DNA of 64,000 nucleotides from Mariprofundus sp. (GTDB taxonomy: Bacteria; Pseudomonadota; Zetaproteobacteria; Mariprofundales; Mariprofundaceae). The stretch covers positions 51,975 to 115,974 of the forward strand of contig JAJFLE010000084.1 in assembly GCA_021772835.1 (NCBI GenBank). The letters run 5' to 3'. Below, piece by piece: positions 58,306 to 64,000 of this stretch. A program made the translations under genes and the position numbers. The notes beneath the pieces were generated by a model that did not search any database, was not told the DNA's origin, and was given only the letters and a program-made list of their open reading frames with translations. Numbering within the stretch: position 1 is the stretch's first letter; each line of letters starts with the position of its first letter.

Positions 58306-59781
58306 ATGACAGAAGGTCATGAAGTTTTCCCTTGGAATGCCAACTTCGAAACGGGCATCCCGCTGATTGATGAACAGCATAAAAAACTGGTCTGGTTGAT
58401 AAATGAGCTGGCCAAACATCTGGCTTTTCAGTCAAACGAGATGACACTCGATGAAGTTTTTGGCGAACTGGCCGACTATGCCGCCTATCATTTCAACACA
58501 GAAGAAAAGCTGATGCGCAGCTATCTGGGAAATGATGCCATGTCACTCGAGCATGAGTCGACACACCGCAGCTTCGCACTTGAGCTGACACGCATGAAAG
58601 CCAATAAAGCAGGCAAGCCTGTGGATGCGGTATTCGGGGAAATTCTCTCCTATCTCAGTCAATGGCTGGCTCTTCACATTCTCGAATCCGACAAACACAT
58701 GGCTAAAGTGGCCCTGGCCATCCAGAACGGGGCAACGATCGAGCAGGCAAAAGCTATAGCGCATGAACAGATGAGCGACTGGATGAAGGTCATGATAGAC
58801 ACCATTCTGTCGATGTATGACACCCTCTCTTCCCGCACACTGCAGCTGATGCGCGAAATCAATGAACGTAAAAAAGCCGAAGAAAAACTGCGACTTGCGG
58901 CCAGTGTTTATGATAACACGCTGGAAGCGATTTTCATCACCGATGCTCAGACTGAGATTATCGAGATTAATCCGGCATTCAGCCTGTACACCGGTTATGC
59001 ACGCGAAGAAGTGGTTGGAAAAAATTTGCATACCCTGAGAACCGGACTCGAAGGCGATAAAGGGCAAGAGATTTGGCAGGTTGTAGCCAAAACCGGCCAC
59101 TGGAGTGGTGAGATCCATAACCGCAACAAGGATGGTGAGCTGACTCCGGAGTGGCTGACCATCTCTGCCATTACTGATGAGCAGGAGAACATTATCAACT
59201 ATGTCGGACTATTCAGTAATATCACGCAATTGTTACAGCGGCAGAAGCAACTGGAGCGATTCGCCCATTACGACACCCTGACAGGATTACCCAACAAACT
59301 ACTGCTCAGCGACCGCCTGGATCAAGCCATCGCCAAGGCTCGCCGTGACAAGAAGTTCTTCGTCATCTGCTACCTGGATCTTGATCACTTCAAAGCGGTC
59401 AACGATACCTACGGCCATGCCGCAGGCGATGCGCTGCTACTGGAGATCTCGGCAAGAATAAAAGGTGTGTTACGGACCCAGGATACCATCGCCAGACTCG
59501 GAGGTGATGAATTTGTTCTTATCATCGAAGAACTTAATCACCCGGAAGACTGTCGACCGCTGCTCGAGCGTATACTCAAAGAGGTTGAAAAACCGGTACA
59601 ATTTGGCGGGGATACAGCTTCTGTCTCGGTGAGTATCGGCGTCGACTTTTTCTCCTCTGACAACAAAGATGCTCATGTCATGCTGCAGCAGGCAGATCAG
59701 GCCATGTATCAGGTCAAACAATCGGGAAAATCGAATTATGCATTTTTCTCAGCATATGCAGCGGATTCAAAACCGGAGTAA
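58306..59781 (+). CDS. Bacteriohemerythrin-PAS-GGDEF diguanylate cyclase
   Basis: A 491-residue cytoplasmic signalling protein. The N-terminal hemerythrin domain (1-130) has the di-iron ligands in IDEQHKKLVWLINEL, YHFNTEEKLM and LALHILESDKHM. A helical linker, a PAS domain (about 205-320, IIEINPAFSLYTGYAREEVVGKN) and a GGDEF domain (325-487) with intact RLGGDEF follow. Oxygen or redox sensing by the di-iron site controlling c-di-GMP synthesis is the likely role. No clear ribosome site before ATG 58306. Confidence 0.93.
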   Translation: MTEGHEVFPWNANFETGIPLIDEQHKKLVWLINELAKHLAFQSNEMTLDEVFGELADYAAYHFNTEEKLMRSYLGNDAMSLEHESTHRSFALELTRMKANKAGKPVDAVFGEILSYLSQWLALHILESDKHMAKVALAIQNGATIEQAKAIAHEQMSDWMKVMIDTILSMYDTLSSRTLQLMREINERKKAEEKLRLAASVYDNTLEAIFITDAQTEIIEINPAFSLYTGYAREEVVGKNLHTLRTGLEGDKGQEIWQVVAKTGHWSGEIHNRNKDGELTPEWLTISAITDEQENIINYVGLFSNITQLLQRQKQLERFAHYDTLTGLPNKLLLSDRLDQAIAKARRDKKFFVICYLDLDHFKAVNDTYGHAAGDALLLEISARIKGVLRTQDTIARLGGDEFVLIIEELNHPEDCRPLLERILKEVEKPVQFGGDTASVSVSIGVDFFSSDNKDAHVMLQQADQAMYQVKQSGKSNYAFFSAYAADSKPE

Positions 59782-59799
59782 GTACTCCCCCGACAGTAC

Positions 59800-60026
59800 A
59801 GCATTCAAGCTCTCAACCATGATAAAGGCTCAGGCATCACCCGACTCAGTCCGGAACAGGTTGCCTATAACGCGCTGCTGGAAATCCGCCGTGTGCTCAA
59901 ACCGAAAGGTCAGGCCAACATCCTCCCTCCATACCGATACACATTGACCTGCTGCGCAACCAGCGCTGAGATCACAGAAGAGCAGATGCTGAAGCCGTAT
60001 TCAGCACCTGCCTGCAATCAAGCGGA
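59800..60026 (+). pseudogene. Possible methyltransferase fragment
   Basis: One frame after the GGDEF stop reads HDKGSGITRLSPEQVAYNALLEIRRVLKPKGQANILP, with LLEIRRVLKPKG like the end of class I methyltransferase cores. No start or SAM motif is present. It ends inside the antisense lipoprotein gene. Probably a remnant; could be chance. Confidence 0.3.
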
Positions 60027-60902
60027 TCAATCGTCGTCGCGGCCCCTACGCTTCCCTTCCTCGTCATCGCCACCCCGATCACGGTATTTGCCGTCCTGTT
60101 GATCACGGTTCTGGCGCGACTCCTCGCGCTGATTACCTTGCCTGTCGTGCTGATCGCGTTTCTGGCGTGACTCCTCGCGTTGATTGCCCTGCCTGTCGCG
60201 CTGATCGCGGTTCTGGTGTGTCTCAACGGCCCGGCTTTCCTGCCTGCCTCGCTGGTTGCTGTTCTGGCGGTAACCTTCGCGCTGAATTACCGGCCTGTCT
60301 CGCCGGTTGTTGTTTTGGCGATATTCATCGCGGTCGTCCTCACGCTGCTCATAACGATGGCTGTTTTGGCGTTGTTCACGGTACTGTTCAAACCTGTGCC
60401 GGGGAACATGATAATGGCCCAGGTAATCCATATTCCGCTGGGCCGGATAATAACGCGGCTCCAGCCTCAGGGCATGGCCGAAATGGATACGCGCAGCGCC
60501 AGAATCGCCCCATAGCATCAACGCCACACCAAGGTCATTGTGCGCAGCCGGATTATTCGGACAATATCGGATGCCCTGGCGCATCAGTGAAACCCTCATA
60601 CCCAGATCGCGGCTATGTCTTGCCCTGTCGAAGTAAATATCACCTCTACTGCAGGATCTGCGATGATAACGCTGTTCAGAGGCATAGATGCGATCATCCC
60701 TGTCCTGGGCCAGAATCGCACCGGCCAGGCCGCCAAGTACGCCGCCGATGATGGCACCTTCGACAATCTGGTCACTCTGTGCACCGATGATGGCACCGGC
60801 TGCACCGCCAATTACGGCCCCTTGCGTGGCTGAACGTTCCTGATGTGCAGTTGCACAGCTGGACAGGAGTATCGTTGCAGCAATAAAAATATATCTGTTC
60901 AT
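60027..60902 (-). CDS. Glycine-zipper/TPR lipoprotein with repetitive charged tail
   Basis: A 291-residue lipoprotein. Lipobox LSSC, glycine zipper (about 25-70, GAVIGGAAGAIIGAQSD and GAIIGGVLGGLAGAIL), a TPR-like segment (105-150, NPAAHNDLGVALMLWGDSGAARIHFGHALRLEPRYYPA) and a 120-residue tail of Arg, Gln, Asp and Asn with 17-residue repeats (unit like RDQHDRQGNQREESRQN). The tail is likely unstructured. ATG 60902 is preferred for the signal peptide. Function unknown. Confidence 0.78.
   Translation of the reverse strand: MNRYIFIAATILLSSCATAHQERSATQGAVIGGAAGAIIGAQSDQIVEGAIIGGVLGGLAGAILAQDRDDRIYASEQRYHRRSCSRGDIYFDRARHSRDLGMRVSLMRQGIRYCPNNPAAHNDLGVALMLWGDSGAARIHFGHALRLEPRYYPAQRNMDYLGHYHVPRHRFEQYREQRQNSHRYEQREDDRDEYRQNNNRRDRPVIQREGYRQNSNQRGRQESRAVETHQNRDQRDRQGNQREESRQKRDQHDRQGNQREESRQNRDQQDGKYRDRGGDDEEGKRRGRDDD
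60107..60259. repeat. 51-bp tandem repeat inside the lipoprotein gene
   Basis: Two clear 51-bp units (60107-60157 and 60158-60208) and a degenerate third. Multiples of three keep the frame, so unit number can change without breaking the gene. Confidence 0.75.
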
Positions 60903-61150
60903 AATCACCTCCACGGCAACAACAGACTACTCTGCAATACTGGTCAGACAAGTGGGCTTTGCGCTGACCTCAGGTGCAGAATGTCCGCCTGCGCCATCGA
61001 CCTCATCCGTTGCGGCGCTTTCTCTACCCCTGCGATTCATTCCTACAACTAACTGCTCGTCATTTCCTCACGCAGGATTTATTCTGTCGCACGGAAAGAC
61101 CGTAATATCTTGCCGCCGTCACTATCCTAATATTGGAGATAACACATCCT

Positions 61151-62326
61151 ATGCAAGAAGGCATCATTCGAGTCGAAGATTATTACAACCCGGAAATTTT
61201 TTCCGAAATCAAGGAGTTTGCGGATAGTAAGGAAACGCCATTCGTCGTCATTGATCGACGTATCATCAATGATCACTACAGTGACCTTGTCGAGAATTTC
61301 CCCTACGCCAAAATCTACTACGCGATCAAGGCCAATCCCGGCAATGAGATTTTGAGCCTGCTACGCGACCGCGGTGCCAATTTCGACGTGGCCTCCATTT
61401 ATGAGCTGGACAAGGTTCTCAACCTCGGGATATCACCTGAGCGCTGCAGTTACGGCAACACCATCAAAAAACGTAAAGACATTCGCTACTTTTATGAAAA
61501 AGGCATTCGCCTGTATGTCAGCGATTCGGAAGCTGATCTGCGCAATATCGCCCAGGAAGCTCCCGGCTCAAAAGTATATATCCGCCTGCTCACCGAGGGC
61601 AGTCATACCGCCGACTGGCCACTGTCACGAAAATTCGGCTGCCAGACCGACATGGCTGTCAATCTACTGGTACTGGCTAAAGAGCTGGGGCTAGATCCCT
61701 ACGGCGTATCGTTTCATGTCGGCTCGCAACAGCGCGATATCGGTGCCTGGGATGCAGCCATCGACAAGGTCAAATCCATCTTCGACTGGCTCAGAGATGA
61801 ATGTGGTATCCAACTGAGAATGATCAACATGGGCGGCGGATTCCCGGCCAACTACCTCACCCGTACCAATGACCTCGCCACCTATGCCAAGGAAATCACC
61901 CATTACCTCAAGGATGACTTTGGTGATGATCTGCCTGAGATCATTCTCGAACCGGGACGCTCACTCTGCTCCAACGCCGGTGTGCTGGTCAGTGAAGTGG
62001 TGCTGATCTCACGAAAAACCACCACATCTCTGCATCGTTGGGTTTACACCGATGTTGGCATGTTCTCGGGCCTGATTGAGACATTGGGTGAAGCCATTAA
62101 ATATCCGATATACACCGAACGCAAAGGTGAGCGCGAGGAGTGCGTAATAGCCGGCCCGACCTGTGATAGTGCTGACATCATGTATGAAGACCACAAATAC
62201 GGGCTGCCTAACAGCCTGGAAATCGGTGACCGGCTCTACTGGTTCTCAACCGGCGCTTATACCACCAGCTACAGTGCCGTAGAATTCAACGGTTTTCCGC
62301 CACTGAAACAGTACGTCATCGGATAA
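61151..62326 (+). CDS. Fold-III PLP decarboxylase, ornithine/lysine type
   Basis: A 391-residue alanine-racemase-fold decarboxylase. The PLP lysine is in YYAIKANPG, followed by FDVASIYEL, HVGSQQRD, GGGFPANY, EPGRSLCSNAG and the catalytic Cys in GPTCDSADIMY. It forms a putrescine- or cadaverine-type amine; exact specificity (ornithine, lysine or both) is not resolvable. ATG 61151 has GGAG 12 bases upstream. With gss it suggests active polyamine metabolism. Confidence 0.9.
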   Translation: MQEGIIRVEDYYNPEIFSEIKEFADSKETPFVVIDRRIINDHYSDLVENFPYAKIYYAIKANPGNEILSLLRDRGANFDVASIYELDKVLNLGISPERCSYGNTIKKRKDIRYFYEKGIRLYVSDSEADLRNIAQEAPGSKVYIRLLTEGSHTADWPLSRKFGCQTDMAVNLLVLAKELGLDPYGVSFHVGSQQRDIGAWDAAIDKVKSIFDWLRDECGIQLRMINMGGGFPANYLTRTNDLATYAKEITHYLKDDFGDDLPEIILEPGRSLCSNAGVLVSEVVLISRKTTTSLHRWVYTDVGMFSGLIETLGEAIKYPIYTERKGEREECVIAGPTCDSADIMYEDHKYGLPNSLEIGDRLYWFSTGAYTTSYSAVEFNGFPPLKQYVIG

Positions 62327-62501
62327 GTGAAAAGCCGGGCAACCGGCTTGTATCGCAGGAATATGCAGGGGTTGATCCATGTGGTCGGATCCCGGTCATT
62401 TGTTACAGGGAAACACTTCTGCAAACGGGTCTGTGGCAGCTTCGTATATACTTCCACAACATGATTTATAATCTTTGACGCCGCAGGACTATGTCAGGCT
62501 G

Positions 62502-62767
62502 TTGTGGAAACACTACTCGGAGGGGTTTGTTCGATCATGCCTATCCTTGCCCAGAAACCCCCGGCCAAACCTCCGAGCACACCGCAGAAAATCTGCAGGA
62601 TGATATAGGCCTATGCTTGCAGCCAGTGATGTACCTGCCGTATCGAAAAAGAGTGCCACCACCAGAAAAAATGCGCGCACGAAACGGATAAACAGCCCCG
62701 CAGTTGAGATGTCCTCTGAATTCATCAGCTGTTTAAGCAGGCACTCCATATTCAGCGCATAAACCAT
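62502..62767 (-). pseudogene. Frameshifted small membrane protein
   Basis: One minus frame begins MNSEDISTAGLFIRFVRAFFLVVALFFDTAG (a membrane helix). A shifted frame continues AYIILQIFCGVLGGLAGGFWARIGMIEQTPPS (a second, glycine-rich helix). Joined, they make a plausible two-helix protein of about 80 residues. As read there is a frameshift near 62615. Family not recognised; a sequencing error is possible. Confidence 0.3.
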
Positions 62768-62821
62768 CCACCCCGATTTGGTAAACGGCAGCGGCTATCG
62801 ATAGGCAGCAGAGGATTCAGA

Positions 62822-63778
62822 TCAATGATTCAGGCGCGCAATCAGCAGGGCTTCGAGTTTGCCCTGATCGGCGGCAAATGAGCGAATGCCTTCGGCCAGT
62901 TTTTCAGTGGCCATGGCATCTTCATTGAGCTGCCAGCGAAAATCGATCTGGGTCAGGCGCTGCTCATGCCCCACATTGCTGCCATCATCGAACAACTTGC
63001 GCTCCAGCGCTTCGGTTGAAGCTTCCAACTCCTGCATCAGCGACGGACTGATGGTCAGCCTGTCGCAACCTGCAAGTTCGAGAATTTCACCGACGTTGCG
63101 GAAACTCGCCCCCATCACCTCTGTGCCATAACCGTGACGTTTGTAGTAGCGGTAAATATTTTGCACCGACAGCACACCCGGATCCTCAAGAGCCGCGTAA
63201 TCCCGCCCGTTTTTGGCTTTGTGCCAATCCATAATGCGACCGACAAAGGGTGAAATCAAGAATACGCCGGCATCGGCTGCGCTGCGTGCCTGCGCCATGG
63301 AAAACATCAGCGTTAAATTACAGTTGATGCCGTCACGTTCCAATAGTTCGGCAGCCTGTATACCCTCCCAGGTTGACGCTATTTTGATCAGGATGCGATG
63401 GGGCTGAATACCGCCAGCGGCATAGAGATCAATCAGCTTGTGAACACGCTTGACGGTTGCCTCGCTATCGAAAGAGAGACGGCAATCCACTTCGGTGGAG
63501 ATACGGCCGGGTACAATCTCCAGCACCTCGCGGCCAACCATCACCGCCAGCATATCAGCGGCATCTTCAATGATACGTGATGAATCACTGCTTTGCCCCG
63601 CCGCCCATGCCACAGCTTCATCGAGAAAATGGGCATACTCAGGCTGGTTTACTGCCTTGAGCAATAGCGAAGGGTTGGTGGTGGCATCGATGGGTCGCCA
63701 CTGGCGTATGGCCTCAATATCACCTGTATCGGCGACTACTGTGGTCATCTGGCGTAGCTGTTCAAGTCTGGTTTTCAT
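62822..63778 (-). CDS. tal: Transaldolase
   Basis: A 318-residue TIM-barrel enzyme of the pentose phosphate pathway. [10 protein letters not shown] near the N-terminus, the Schiff-base Lys in [16 protein letters not shown], and [11 protein letters not shown] are intact. ATG 63778 is preceded by GGAGG at 5 bases. It fits metabolically with zwf in this window. Confidence 0.96.
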   Translation of the reverse strand: MKTRLEQLRQMTTVVADTGDIEAIRQWRPIDATTNPSLLLKAVNQPEYAHFLDEAVAWAAGQSSDSSRIIEDAADMLAVMVGREVLEIVPGRISTEVDCRLSFDSEATVKRVHKLIDLYAAGGIQPHRILIKIASTWEGIQAAELLERDGINCNLTLMFSMAQARSAADAGVFLISPFVGRIMDWHKAKNGRDYAALEDPGVLSVQNIYRYYKRHGYGTEVMGASFRNVGEILELAGCDRLTISPSLMQELEASTEALERKLFDDGSNVGHEQRLTQIDFRWQLNEDAMATEKLAEGIRSFAADQGKLEALLIARLNH

Positions 63779-63888
63779 ACAAACCTCCACATCATTGCAT
63801 GTCTGGATGGCTTACTATTATCACTCTCTTCCACAGCGATAGCAACCAGGCTTCGTCATCGGCAACCAAACCACGTATCCTCCCGCCC

Positions 63889-64000
63889 ATGGCTGACACT
63901 GATCACACTATCCTGCTGACCACACTGAATGCACGCTATACGCACAGCGCCATCGGTTTGCGTTATATCTTTGCAAATATGGGGGAGTTGCAGGGCATAA
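63889..64000 (+). CDS. B12-binding/radical-SAM-type protein, N-terminal fragment
   Basis: Only the first 37 codons are present: DHTILLTTLNARYTHSAIGLRYIFANMGELQG. This resembles the start of cobalamin-binding radical SAM proteins of the DUF4080 type, where LNARYxHxxxGLRYL is typical. Rest beyond the window. It is divergent from transaldolase. Confidence 0.65.
   Translation, partial: MADTDHTILLTTLNARYTHSAIGLRYIFANMGELQGI

Noticed and set aside
60107..60259. CRISPR-like periodicity
   Set aside because: Units are contiguous without spacers and encode in-frame peptide repeats; not a CRISPR array.
62491..62691. Plus-strand ORF after the decarboxylase gene (MSGCCGNTTRRG...)
   Set aside because: A TATAAT lies upstream, but there is no ribosome site and the peptide looks like antisense of the frameshifted membrane gene.

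Overview
The window is a contiguous piece of a Gram-negative bacterial chromosome, mostly core genes with a few accessory patches. LPS heptose/KDO genes, lpoA, dolP, ftsB, hflD, pdxB, orn and rlmJ point to a gamma-/zeta-proteobacterial type of cell. A marine or micro-oxic autotroph such as a zetaproteobacterium would fit, but that is inference: no rRNA or taxonomic marker was checked. No tRNA, rRNA, CRISPR array or intact insertion sequence was found.

Layout. 1-4.4 kb: the 3' end of mfd, serB, a DUF455 ferritin-like gene, hflD and a small secreted protein paired with an OmpA-type lipoprotein. 4.5-6 kb: a SulP anion transporter, then a 700-bp gene-free stretch with a long inverted repeat. 6.7-14.3 kb: the conserved envelope neighbourhood lpoA / rsmI-yraN-SIS isomerase-(unknown)-dolP-rfaE2-pdxB-orn. 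14.3-16.1 kb: a large OmpA-type protein and a 70-residue conserved protein. 16.2-28.9 kb: a long minus-strand run (rhomboid-like, SPOUT methylase, rplS, purL, pyrG, kdsA, eno, ftsB, gltX, cysS), with several stop/start overlaps. 29-33.4 kb: CvfB-like S1 protein, NYN-LOTUS protein, PilZ, glycine-zipper lipoprotein and EamA exporter. 33.7-42.3 kb: hybrid histidine kinase and a minus-strand export cluster (MarR, DUF2892, membrane protein, LolA-like, RND/MMPL, DUF1302, cytochrome c'-like). 42.4-52.3 kb: rlmJ, 2OG-Fe oxygenase, ppnP, gss, glgP, a CorA remnant, a divergent hemF and zwf. 53-64 kb: tex, a decayed sugar-alcohol dehydrogenase locus, a hemerythrin-PAS-GGDEF protein, a repeat-tailed lipoprotein, an ornithine/lysine-type decarboxylase, transaldolase and the start of a B12/radical-SAM-type gene.

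The most interesting material is non-coding. Three 6S RNA-like genes (two in tandem after zwf, one after tex) share an approximately 25-bp closing stem with compensatory base changes. They also keep the 6S signatures GAGCCGAT and CACCTT-N5-AAGGGTTCA, and each has its own terminator. Two of them carry an identical -24/-12 (sigma-54-like) box; the middle one has a sigma-70-like promoter. A second family of two minus-strand RNAs (about 31.0 kb and 55.6 kb) presents an identical C-rich, anti-Shine-Dalgarno loop on a covarying stem, followed by a small hairpin and a terminator. A third, single-copy structured RNA lies just upstream of the EamA gene. Several hairpin-cluster (REP/MITE-like) elements occupy other gaps.

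Metabolic links visible here: zwf, tal, eno and glgP (pentose phosphate, lower glycolysis, glycogen use); gss and the decarboxylase (polyamine and glutathionylspermidine); gmhA/diaA-like, rfaE2 and kdsA (LPS core).
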